Positions 33,209 through 43,005 of a stretch of DNA of 64,000 nt are shown piece after piece. A program made the translations under genes and the position numbers. Origin of the DNA: Zygaena filipendulae (taxonomy: Eukaryota > Arthropoda > Insecta > Lepidoptera > Zygaenidae); the NCBI GenBank assembly GCA_907165275.2, contig OU015659.1, positions 12,070,501 to 12,134,500 on the forward strand. Reading direction: 5' to 3'. Below the pieces are notes generated by a model. It was not told the origin of the DNA and made no database searches. It saw only the letters and a list, made by a program, of their open reading frames with translations. Numbering within the stretch: the stretch's first letter is position 1; every line of letters starts with the position of its first letter.

Positions 33209-33583
33209 TAGGGTTGCCACCCGTACTATATTGTATAATATCGTACTATATTTCGGTCAATTGTACTTATATATAATAGAAAAATAATATAGTACGGTAA
33301 TAATATATTTTTATCCCTAATTCAACTGTCGCGCTTAGTTAAATTAACTGTGACTGCATGGTCTGGAACGCACCCGCAGCGCAGCACGGGTTTCAGAACG
33401 AAACGCATACACGGCAACAAAACGTCAACTGTCAAACTAGCATTAATTTGTAAATGAATGCTGCCCGATACATAATGATTAAAAATATATAGGTATGTAC
33501 TATTTTTTTCCCCGCCTTTCGCAAAAGTCTTATATCGTTTCAGAAAATACTACATTTTTTCCAAAAAAAAGGTGGCAACCCTA
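33209..33583. mobile_element. hAT-type MITE, copy 2
   Basis: The ends TAGGGTTGCCACC and GGTGGCAACCCTA are perfectly inverted. GTTCCTGC is duplicated exactly at 33201-33208 and 33584-33591. Same family as 1008-1368, with repeated GTACTATAT motifs near both ends. Confidence 0.88.
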
Positions 33584-33718
33584 GTTCCTGCCCCTTAGCC
33601 GACTCCCATTACAGGCTAGGCGTGTTTACAATCTTCGACCACACTCAATTACAAAACATCAGGTATTAAGTGAGAGTGATCGAACTAGGCGTTTAACAGC
33701 TGTGTTCAAACGCCTAGT

Positions 33719-34122
33719 CTCTAGTCTGTTCACAATAAATATAAAAAAAAATCTATTCCTTCTTCTTTGTGATAGCTACTTTTTATCCACGTATTATTAT
33801 ATATTGTGAGGAATATTGAGCACTCGTTTAATATACTCGTACACTTCTAGGTCTTCACTCGTCGGTCTGACTCGTGTACTTACTACTTGGTGTTTGTAAG
33901 GCTTGCTCGGTTGGCAGGCAATCAAATCATCACGCCACGCCCCACGTCGTTAACTGTGTTAAGAGAAGAAAATATATTTTCTAAAATTTATATGTATCTA
34001 CACTCAGTTGTGTTTAACCTCAGAGTGTACAAATTATAGAATTAATTTCTTCAATAATTAGTATATTGGTTGCTATCACACAAATAATCAATCATCAAAA
34101 AGTTCTTATCTATAACTAAATC
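33719..34122. other. No gene seen
   Basis: Unique-looking sequence; no supported frame. Confidence 0.4.
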
Positions 34123-34705
34123 TGGGGGCTCGGTAGTGCCCCCGCCAAGACGAGTCAAGCGAAGCGGGAGCACTACCTATCTTTTCTCGAAGCGCTTCGT
34201 CGTTTTTTTGAATCCTTATAATTTGGGTCTGGATTATACCAGATAAACGAAATTCTCGGGATATGTTGTCAATAGTGGACTTATCAAACGTAATATAAAG
34301 TTTTAATTGCATAGCTCTTATACTTTAGATTTTATTGATATCTAAAAAGCCCTGATTTCGTCACTGACTCACTGATGATCATCAAAATTCTTAGGGTATT
34401 TCCTAATGTCCTAGAAAGCTGAAATTTAGCATGTAAGCTAGTATTAGTACACAAACAACAAAAAAATTATAAAACTTGTAACTTTTATCCTCCAACCCCT
34501 TAAACTAGGGGAAGAAAGTTTGTATGAGAAATCCGCAATTTTGAGTTACAAAAAGAAATGAAATCCACATATTCTGACTAAGGTGTAGAATTTGAGAAGT
34601 TAGATCTTGTAGAGTTAGGTTGTGTAGAGTTATAAGCTTGGCACTACATGAGATCTGATAACTTTTTGACAGTGCCCGTCTTATGGACTCGTCTTGGCAT
34701 CATTT
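34123..34705. mobile_element. Unclassified repeat with GCCAAGACGAGTC inverted ends
   Basis: GGGGGCTCGGTAGTGCCCCC is followed by GCCAAGACGAGTC, and GACTCGTCTTGGC recurs inverted near 34690. The 'TCGTCACTGACTCACTGATG ... GAAATTTAGCATGTAAGCTA' interior is a pattern I associate with a widespread insect repeat. The 68-codon minus frame at its left is not convincing. Confidence 0.45.
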
Positions 34706-34777
34706 TACATGAAAATATTTTTGATGGGATTGAATTTACTGTCGCACATTAGCAATTACCTTACTCGTTGCCCATAC

Positions 34778-34974
34778 TAATATTACAAAGAGAAAAGATT
34801 TGATATTTTGTATAGTTTTTTTGTTATGAATAAACTGAAAAATACTTAAACTATTTTAAAAATTGTTTCACTCAGTATGGGAAGCTATATGAGTGACACA
34901 TAGCGTACTTTTGAACTCGAAATTCCCTCGAGAACTCCGCTAATAACGCCAGTAAAACTGTGAGTGATCGACTA
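34778..34974 (+). mobile_element. Diverged Helitron-like element
   Basis: It starts near ACTAATATTACAAAGAGAAA and ends GTGATCGACTAG|T. Core as at 32252-32444. Confidence 0.4.
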
Positions 34975-35342
34975 GTATTCTATCAGTTCATGTCTGTTTA
35001 ATTATTATTTTTTAATTGTTTGCTGAATAATCATTTCCAGAGTGTAGGAGTGAGGAGTCTAGAATCAGATTCTAGATAGTATAAAAATGTGTTCTAATAG
35101 CTCCATGTTCTGTGAAGAGTTATTAGGTTTATATGTTTACCTGTACCTACTCAAATTTTGCCGTCAAGGGCGAGATTGTCCCTTGTAATATGTATATCAT
35201 GTTCATAAAATATATTACAATATATTACAGCGTTCGCTGTTCAGGCTTTTATCATATGTGATACTCGTGAAATGGGTCGTGGCCCAAGAGGGTAATGTTA
35301 TATGCGACCAATTTCAGTTTTGATCGTCATTCTTATCAGTAG

Positions 35343-35785
35343 CTAATCTATACTTATAACAAAACTGTAGAGAGGTCAATTCTGTACATTGAATATATAT
35401 ACAAAATTAATATTGGAGGATGAATAGTGGTCGATACTGATGCCAAAAATGCAATCAGTAAATTTTTTGTCTGTCTGTCTGTCTGTCTGTATGTGCACGC
35501 ATGGGTCAAAAACTACTGAAGGGATTTTAACTAAACTTGGTACGATTGTATTCCATACTCCGGGGCAGGTTATAGGCTATATAACATAACCCTAAGACGC
35601 ATAGGAGCTGAGCAGTGACGATAGATTTGAAGCAAGTCAGACGAAAATGCGCTTTTGAGCTCTTATCCTCGCATACGTTTACTCAATCACGCAAAAATGG
35701 CATGCACGTTGTCAGGGGTACAGAGAAGGACATAGGCTACATTTTATCCCGGAATTCCCGTGGGAACTCCGAAATTACTTTATAT
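35343..35785 (+). mobile_element. Composite Helitron-like element, inverted copy
   Basis: Reverse complement of 10898-11378: TCTATACTTATAACAAAACT, (CTGT)n, CGCATGGGTCAAAAACTACT, CTCGCATACG, then the short-family core from ACTCAATCACGCAAAAATGG. The terminal hairpin and CTAG are lost here. Confidence 0.6.
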
Positions 35786-35905
35786 TAATTAATTACTAGT
35801 TATTATTACATGGGTGACGTAGAGGTGACGTAAAATTAAGAAACTTATAAAGGGTATTAAAACTTCTCATTTTAGAAGTGCAGGAATTGTTAACTTATTT
35901 CATAA

Positions 35906-36104
35906 CTAGCTGTGCCCCGCGGTTTTTCCCGCGGTAGTTTTGGAGTTTCCGCGGGAATTCCGGGATAAAAAGTACCCTACGTCTTTCTCTGTACCCGTGA
36001 CAATGTGCATGCCAAATTTCATCCAAATCCGTTCAGCCGTTTTTGCGTGGTTGAGTAACAAACATCCAAACATCCACACTTTCACATTTATAATGTTAGT
36101 AGGA
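35906..36104 (-). mobile_element. Helitron-like repeat, both ends present
   Basis: From CTAGCTGTGCCCCGCGG to TTTATAATGTTAGTAGGA, all blocks in order and close to the family pattern. Confidence 0.65.
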
Positions 36105-36149
36105 TAATTATGACCAGTTCAAATTGTTACTTAATTATAAATATATTCA

Positions 36150-36608
36150 ATAATATAGCTTATATACATCAGAATACTATAGGATACTTTTTACCCCGGA
36201 ATTCCCGCGGTAACTCTGAAATTAACGCGGGTGAAACATAAGTTAATTTCCTTACAAAATGTTTACAATGTAGAAAAGTTATGTTATGTTTCCTGAGAAA
36301 CATTTGGCAGCTCTTGCACATTTTTATACCCATAATGCAACAATGAAAGTAAATAATTCATGTGTAGGTACTTTAAAATGTCAAAGTTATATGTTCAAAT
36401 AGGATACGTCAAGTTACGAAATGGGTGAACTATTACATAATTATATTAACGTAAATGTGGCCTTATTTGTTTGTTACACGATCGCTCAATCATGAAATTT
36501 TGCGTACGCGTTGTCAGAAGTACAGAGACGGACATTGGGTACTTTTTGTTCAGGAATTCCCGCGGGAACTAGGATATTAACGCGGGTGAAACCGCGGAGA
36601 GCAGCTAG
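36150..36608 (+). mobile_element. Two Helitron-like 3' parts
   Basis: 36150-36237 retains only ACTTTTTACCCCGGAATTCC to CGCGGGTGAAAC. 36470-36608 retains GTTACACGATCGCTCAATCA to GGAGAGCAGCTAG|T. The sequence between them is unremarkable. Confidence 0.5.
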
Positions 36609-36833
36609 TGAATAATGAATTCAGAGCACAGCTACACATAAAAATTCTCCTTACTTGCGCCACTCGTGATTAAGCGTCGTCAAAATGGGACTATCACTTC
36701 GTCATAATATTTCGCAGCGCCTTTGTATCTCAACGAAAAAATTGCCTATATTATAATAATGAGACGACATGATCTACAGACTAAGTGGCATCTATATATA
36801 CGTACACATAATATGAGTATATAAAAATCAATA

Positions 36834-37157
36834 GGGATGTTGACTATTATTGAAAATCAAAATTCTAATTAGTCCGTCAGTTAGAAAATAAAAAAACAAT
36901 AGACACGTATTTTTTGCTTTTTCAAATAAATTAAAATATACAGAGATAAAGCGCATTAAAGTTTAGGATGAGGAGGTCGTGACGTCACTAACCACAAAAC
37001 CGCCATACAAACTGTCCGAATAGTGACGTCACGCGAAATTTCAACTCAATATATCGCCGTTATTTTTTGATTACGTAAAAAAAGAAAAAAATACGTGTCC
37101 AATATTTTTTTATAATCTACAAGACGGACTGAAAAATAAAAATTAGTCAACATGCCC
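36834..37157 (+). mobile_element. CRE-MITE copy 8
   Basis: Complete, AGGGATGTTGACTATTATTG to TTAGTCAACATGCCC, with both TGACGTCA sites (36980-36987, 37024-37031). AT flanks each side. Confidence 0.8.
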
Positions 37158-37374
37158 ATTGCCGTGTGTTAGACTGGCAAAGACTCAGAAATAGCTCGAT
37201 CGATTTCTTAATTTTTTTTTCGTTTTTTTTTTGTCACCGTAATTTGTAAGATGAGGCTTGTGTTTGATTCGTTGACTTAATTGTTTCTCTATCACCTAGT
37301 AAAGTTAATAATCATTATTTGTTAGAGATAACTACAGAAGTAATGACTGACAAAAGTACATCCTAGCATTTACT

Positions 37375-37519
37375 CCATAACTACGTAACAATTCAACCGA
37401 TCATCATGAAATTTTGCATACTTACACCTTGTAAGGTGTACAGAAACGGACATAGCGTACTTTTTACCCCGGAATTCAAGCGGGACCTCCAAAATTAGTT
37501 AAATCCGGGGAATAGCTAG
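37375..37519 (+). mobile_element. Helitron-like 3' part
   Basis: TTCAACCGATCATCATGAAA to GGGGAATAGCTAG|T. It is missing the left end, and the hairpin is degraded. Confidence 0.5.
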
Positions 37520-37824
37520 TACTTATGAACGCAAAAGGTTTATCTTTCTGTATTAAAAAGGCTCTCCAGCTTCAGAGGAGATTTGAGGTCTTTTGATTCG
37601 ATGTCGGTTTTTTTTTTTATGTTTCAAAAGTATTTATGATCAACGTTATTTTTCACGCCTTAATCTGAAAATCTTGGTTACGCCCATTAGCCTAAAAGTA
37701 TACCATTCCGTAAAAAACAACGAACATTTCCTTTTATTTTTAACATAAGTAATTAAAAGATTCCTCAAACGAATTCCCCGAAGTTACTACTTAATTCAAA
37801 TTCCGAGTACTCTATATTTCATTA

Positions 37825-38136
37825 GTAGCTGTGCCCCGCGGTTTCACCCGCATGAAAGGTTTTTATACAACAACTTTTTTCCCGACATCCGATTTCAATG
37901 AAACAAAGCCTATATTATGTAGCTCCAGGCTAAGCTTAATCCACCTGTGAAAACCGCACGACAATCGGTTCAGTAGATGCAGAGATTATCGCGAACAGAC
38001 AGACAGACAGACAGAAAAGAATTTTGAAAACTTTTTTTTGGGAATTGGTTACTCTTCTTTTATCACCCCTCTCAATTTTAGGTAAAAATATTCAATGTAC
38101 AGAATCGCTGATTCTACTCTTTTATTATAGTATAGA
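37825..38136 (-). mobile_element. Helitron-like element, third sequence class
   Basis: It starts TAGCTGTGCCCCGCGGTTTC and has a unique core (CGACATCCGATTTCAATGAA, CACGACAATCGGTTCAGTAG), a (CAGA)n block and ATATTCAATGTACAGAATCG, ending TTATAGTATAGA. The last part resembles the end of the composite element at 11300-11378. Confidence 0.5.
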
Positions 38137-38384
38137 TAAACAAAGGAATATCCGAATGGATAAGAATGTTGTGGTCCAAGTGCACGCGAATAATAGTACG
38201 GTCCAAGTATAAGGCGGGGCTAAATTCTCAAACGTGTTCATTATAAAGTCTCCTTAATGGCGGCTGTGACAGGTAACAGCTAAGCCCGACCACACACGCA
38301 CTGGGGGCTAACTCTTGGAAATGATTTGAGGCTGATTAAGACTTGAATTCAAAATGAAATCTTCTTGTTCTTTAAAAATGGCTT

Positions 38385-38808
38385 TTTTAATACAGTTGCT
38401 CAAAAAGTGGCGTATTGCAGAGACGTTTAGCGTTCGGGATGTGGGCTATTACATACTCGAGCTTTTTGTTTGCCTTTCCCGAACTCGTGCGTTCTCTTTG
38501 CCAACTGTCAAAAATGGCGACACGACTTTGACACACTTTTTGCATTGCGAAACGTAGGTTTCGCATTACTAATACGACTAGCGCCATCTCTTGATCACAG
38601 TTGGAACTTAGTTGAGTTTGTTGTGTTTTTGATATTTTATTAAATTGCTTAATTTTTTCGTAACTGTATTAAAAATAGTTGTTCAGTACACGTGCGGAAC
38701 CGTCATTGCAACTAGTTCCGACTGTCAACCCTCACCTTCGGCTGCGCCTCGGCTCGGGTAGACATTTGTCGGAACTCTTTGCAATGACAGGCTTTCCGCA
38801 CTTATAAT
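38385..38808. repeat. Repeat with a palindromic right half
   Basis: TGCGGAACCGTCATTGCAAC at 38693 and its inverted partner near 38781-38800 (GCAATGACAGGCTTTCCGCA) form a hairpin around TTCCGACTGTCAACCC. The left half (TTGCTCAAAAAGTGGCGTAT) resembles a common lepidopteran repeat. Boundaries are approximate. Confidence 0.4.
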
Positions 38809-38816
38809 GAAATATA

Positions 38817-39060
38817 CTATTATAATTATAATTTGCCAACGACAATGTTTCTTAGTAGTAAAAATCTCTTCATCTACTCTTTCAATTATGGCGAAACGCC
38901 AATGACAATGTTAGATTGTTCCCCAAGTTAAAACATGGCTCTCTTAAAAGCCAGTTTCTTGCTCATGGTTCAAAATAGATGTTGAAAGGTAACTGAAATA
39001 ACGAAGACAACGTCACACGCGTGTATTAGGTAGGCTTTCGCCTATTAACAAACCAAAATG
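38817..39060 (-). repeat. (GAA)n-type repeat, tail lost
   Basis: Matches 54360-54605 block by block (AATTATAATTTGCCAACGAC, GATTGTTCCCCAAGTTAAAA, TAACGAAGACAACGTCACAC). The microsatellite tail is missing. Confidence 0.55.
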
Positions 39061-39194
39061 AAATCGTATTCTCATTTCGATTTGAGCTCGATTGTGTTTT
39101 CGATTTGATCCTAACTTGATTGCGTCAAGATTAAGCCGACTGTTTTTGCGTTAGGTTCCCGAAAAAGGTAAGCAAATACAATTATATACATAGG

Positions 39195-39345
39195 ATTATA
39201 TACATATTGTACTATAGAATAGATATATAAGCACACCCAGACTGAAAAGTAGAACCCTGTGTTCATCACACAAAGTCCAACCTCACCGGGAATCGAACCT
39301 CTTGATTAGCGGGTAGGCATGGTGACCAATTGGGCCAATTGGGTC
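39195..39345 (-). repeat. tRNA-derived SINE, tail-truncated
   Basis: Head and body of the SINE. The tRNA-like head is damaged by a deletion next to the B box (GAATCGAACCTCTTGATTAG). Confidence 0.6.
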
Positions 39346-39620
39346 GTCATATACACATGGTATCTGAATATCTTTACAGAAAAGTACCTACTCCATAAAC
39401 ACTCGACGCAGCACGCTCTTACTCGAACCTCGCGCTAACACGTTGTTTCTCTAATGCCGTGATAAATTTTGCGAGCACCATGTGCTTCGAACTTGAAGAT
39501 ATGAAGACGCATCGAGAACGGAATTGAACGTAACTGCTTTCATAAATAACATAGCATATAGCATAGTCGATACGTGGGATCGTTAACAGGTGATGTTATT
39601 TTTAACGAAAGTTACGAATA

Positions 39621-39947
39621 GGGATGTTGACTACTTTTGAAAATCAAAATTCTAATTAGTCCATCAGTTAGAAAATAAAAAAAAACAATAGACACGTATT
39701 TTTTGCTTTTTTAAATAAATTAAAATATACAGAGATAAAGCGCATTAAAGTTTAGGATGAGGAGGTCGTGACGTCGCTAACCGCTAAAACCGCCATACAA
39801 ACTGTCAGAATAGTGACGTCACGCGGAATTTCAACTCAATATATCGCCGTTATTTTTTGATTAGGTAAAAAAAGATAAAATACGTGTCCAATATTTTTTA
39901 ATAATCTACAAGACGGATTAAAGAATAAAAATTAGTCAACATGCCCA
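39621..39947 (+). mobile_element. CRE-MITE copy 9
   Basis: GGGATGTTGACTACTTTTGA to TTAGTCAACATGCCC. The second TGACGTCA is intact; the first is GTGACGTCGC. Confidence 0.78.
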
Positions 39948-40179
39948 TTATCTGTGGTTACGATAACTACCTACAGGATGAATTTTTTGTATTGAAATTT
40001 ACCATGGACGCATTTGAGAGTCCGTATTTAATGCACTATTTGGAATTTTACTATTTGAATGACAGGCATTGCCACAGTTAATTTCTAAATAGTGCTAGTA
40101 AAGACGAGCTCTAGGTAAAATGCGTGCATAGAAAATTTCAATTCAAAAATTGCACTGTGTACCCATCTCTTGCATTAAA

Positions 40180-40595
40180 TAAATAAGTCGGTTAAAAACA
40201 GTAGGTTTTCGTTTAGGATTCGGCACACCAAAAGGAAAAGGAATACCTATAGGATGACTCACGGAACCCAAAGAATAGGGTGACTTTGTAGTTTGTTGTC
40301 CGTATTTCGGTCTGTCTGTCTGTCTGCCTGTCAAGATAAGATAACCTGTAGGGTACCAACTCCCCGTTGAAGAAGAATTCCATGATTTGGCAAGAAACCG
40401 TAAATTTTGTAGTTATGATGTTATGATATCACAAAAACAAATTTTGAAGTCTTATTTCCTAGGATAGACGAATATTTACATTTTGGCAAGTTTGTATAGA
40501 ACTCTGGCTAGAACTGGGCGAGTCCGACTCACGCTTAGTCGGTGGTGCCTGCATGTGGTCCCTCTTTATCTAAAAAAAAAAAAAATTAAAAAAAT
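40180..40595 (+). repeat. Non-LTR 3' end with poly(A)
   Basis: TAAGTCGGTTAAAAACAGTA, a (CTGT)n block and GGGCGAGTCCGACTCACGCT, followed by an A-rich tail at about 40573-40595. The pattern is of a LINE or SINE 3' end; no coding part remains. Confidence 0.4.
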
Positions 40596-40609
40596 AATCC
40601 AAATATATC

Positions 40610-40935
40610 TATCTATACCTACACACCTAAATAAAATTTAAGTGTTTATAATTCCAAATTAACAGCTTTTCACTAAATGCATACCTACAAGTATATACCG
40701 GTATTTAAAAAAAAAAAACAATTTTTAAACCTTTTCTGTCTGTCTATGTACCTGTTTGTTCCGGCTAATCTCTGAAACAGCTGGACCGATTGTAACGGGA
40801 CTTCCACTGGCAGATAGAACTAGCTTAGCTTAGCTGTTAGAAGGAGTAACTTAGGCTACTTTTATTTTAGAAAAATAAAGTTCCCGCGGGAATTCCGAAA
40901 CTCACGCGGGTGATAGCTTCACCCGCGTGAGTGAG
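40610..40935 (+). mobile_element. Helitron-like element, 'CAGCTAT' class
   Basis: Reverse complement of the class seen at 27298: CACTAAATGCATACCTAC, GTTTGTTCCGGCTAATCTCT, then GTTCCCGCGGGAATTCCGAA and CTCACGCGGGTGATAGC. TTCACCCGCG follows, giving an extra hairpin. Confidence 0.5.
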
Positions 40936-41104
40936 TACAATAGAAACCATAATACACGTTACGAAACCTCGAAGATATAATGATAAATAAAATATCTCCA
41001 CTTATAAACCATCTCCGACATTTTCTCGCAGAAGCAAATACGAGGATATATCGTGTGCCGACTAGAATATATCTTAAACAAGACAAAAGAATGTGAGAAA
41101 GTCC

Positions 41105-41557
41105 CGGTGCCGTATTTTTGAATCGTTCGAATTACCTACTTTTCGCACACGGAATGCCAGGCATGTTGACTAATGTTTTTTTTTATCCGTCTTGTAGATC
41201 AATAAAAAATATTGGACACATATTTTTTTTTTTTTTACGTAAGCAAAAAATATCGAAGCTAAATTGAGTTGAAATTTCGTGTGACGTCACTAACGGGACA
41301 GTTTGAATGGCGGCTTAGCGGTTAGTGACCCTAAACTTCAATGCGCTTTATCTCTGTATATTGTCATTTATTTGAAAAAGCAAAAAACACGTGTCTCTTG
41401 TTTTTTTTTATTTTCTAACTGACGGACTAATTAGAATTTTGATTTTCAAAAGTCGTCAACATCCCTATTGCAAGATTCACACGTCATGTGAATGCGTCAA
41501 AAATGTGAATTCCCGATTCCGTGTGCGAAAGTAATTCGAGCGATTCAAAAATACCGG
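41105..41557. mobile_element. Palindromic MITE, interrupted
   Basis: CGTATTTTTGAATCGTTCGA then TTCGCACACGGAAT on the left matches the complement of the right arm (41516-41557) with few changes. A CRE-MITE (41161-41468) lies inside. No coding frame. Confidence 0.6.
41161..41468 (-). mobile_element. CRE-MITE copy 10
   Basis: GCATGTTGACTAATGTTTTT to AGTCGTCAACATCCCTATTG. One TGACGTCA at 41283-41290; the other site is deleted. Confidence 0.7.
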
Positions 41558-41743
41558 CCCCTGATCCCTTCGTTTTCACCCGACGAAATGCAGTAATAAA
41601 ATCCAACACCGACATAATTTCCGCGTTAGAGATATGGAGACAGATTGAGATTGGATACTGAACGTTGAACTGATTCCGTATTTTCAATTTAAGCATTTGT
41701 GTTTCCTAGAGTATTTTTTTTTTTAAGTTCCGTATATCATGTA

Positions 41744-42000
41744 CTAGCTGTGCCCCGCGGTTTCGCCCGCGGTAATTTCGGAGATCCCGCGAGAATTCTG
41801 GGATAAAAAGTACCCTATGTTCTTCTCTGTACCCCTGACAACGTGCATGCCAAATTTCATCCAAATCCTTTCAGCCGTTTTACGTGATTGAATAACAAAC
41901 AGGCAAACATCTAAACATCTAAACATCTAAACATCTTAACATCTAAACATCTAAACATCCAAAAATCCACACTTTCACATTTATAAATATTAGTATAGGA
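41744..42000 (-). mobile_element. Helitron-like repeat with an expanded octamer
   Basis: Both ends are present (CTAGCTGTGCCCCGCGG, AATATTAGTATAGGA). Near the right end the AACATCTA unit is repeated about seven times, against about two AACATCCA units in most copies. Confidence 0.65.
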
Positions 42001-42053
42001 TTTTCTGTTTTATGAGTTCTCTAGCTGTTCCATGCGGATTCACTCCCGTTAAT

Positions 42054-42290
42054 TGGACATAGATAAGCAATAGTGTGTTAACCCACATTGGAGAAATTTT
42101 GAGTAAATTAAAGTTTTAAATTTATAGCGCCATTTTGTTTCAACATGTTTATGTTCAATAGTTAGTTACATATTTAAACAATGTAATAAACTAAACACAT
42201 AATTAAAAAACGTTCTCTAACTCTCAATAAATCGTTCTGAATCAATAACTTCGTTTAGTGGGTTAACATGTTATTGCTTATCTGCGTCCA
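42054..42290 (+). mobile_element. 'GATAAGCAAT' MITE copy 5
   Basis: TGGACATAGATAAGCAATAG to TTGCTTATCTGCGTCCA, inserted in the Helitron-like repeat between GTTAAT and ATTTTG, consistent with an AT duplication. Confidence 0.8.
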
Positions 42291-42568
42291 ATTTTGAATT
42301 TACCGCGGGAAAGTACCATTATGTCCCTTTCTGTACCCCTCACAACGTGTACCTTCACAACGTGTACCTATTAAACATTCGTGCGGTGTTTCGACCGCGT
42401 TAATTTTGGAGTTCCCGTAGGAATTCCATAATAAAAAGTACCATATCGACGTCCCCGGGGAATAAACCGGTAATCGCAAAAATCAAATTTTACAGGAAAA
42501 ATGATTTAGTGTTTTGGGGGTATATCTCTTCAACAAAATGTAATTATGACAACATTGTGATATGACGG

Positions 42569-42774
42569 TGTATGATTCATTTTGCAACATGTTAATCGTT
42601 AGATATAGATTTGCAGTCCACTCATATTGTAGATAGGTTTATAGATACATTCATATGTATACACCTACTAGATGTAATTTCTAAAACCAGTTGCCAATAA
42701 AATTTAAAACTAGACGGACGCATTTTATTTCGCTCCCACAACCGCGTTGCAAGTTGAACCTTATTGCCTGAACA
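42569..42774 (+). repeat. 5' LTR of the BEL/Pao element
   Basis: 206 bp from TGTATGATTCATTTTGCAAC to TTATTGCCTGAACA. It contains AATAAA at 42696-42701, a possible poly(A) signal in the transcript end. Every base matches the 3' LTR. Confidence 0.95.
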
Positions 42775-42776
42775 TA

Positions 42777-42794
42777 TGGTCCTTCGAGCCGGAT
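42777..42794 (+). promoter_or_regulatory. Primer-binding site (tRNA-Tyr type)
   Basis: TGGTCCTTCGAGCCGGAT is complementary to the CCA-ended 3' terminus of insect tRNA-Tyr as I remember it. It begins two bases after the LTR, the normal position for minus-strand priming. Confidence 0.75.
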
Positions 42795-43005
42795 CGTAAA
42801 CGCATCGTCACATCGAAGCTCGAGCCACACTCGAGCGACGAGAACAATAGGCACAGATCGAGATAACAGATAAGGAACTTGTGAGTAAAAAGTGCAATGC
42901 AATTACGGTGCATCAACTTATTTTAGACTAAAATTTAATATTTCGACATTCTATGAATTAATACCACAAGAAGATATTTAATGAATACTTAAAAGTTAAA
43001 TCAAG

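Larger units (their letters stand above)
32870..33665 (+). repeat. Non-LTR-derived repeat split by two hAT MITEs
   Basis: The blocks GGTGGTCGGGCGCTCTCTAG, TAGCTACCACCTTCAAGTTG and CTTAGCCGACTCCCATTACA are the same repeat as 28735-28985, interrupted at 32914-33150 and 33209-33583. The sequence after 33665 contains a short ACTAGGCGTTT hairpin (33684-33718). Confidence 0.65.

Noticed and set aside
41484..41696. 70-codon minus-strand frame as a host exon
   Set aside because: Part of it overlaps the right arm of a palindromic MITE, and there are no good splice signals.
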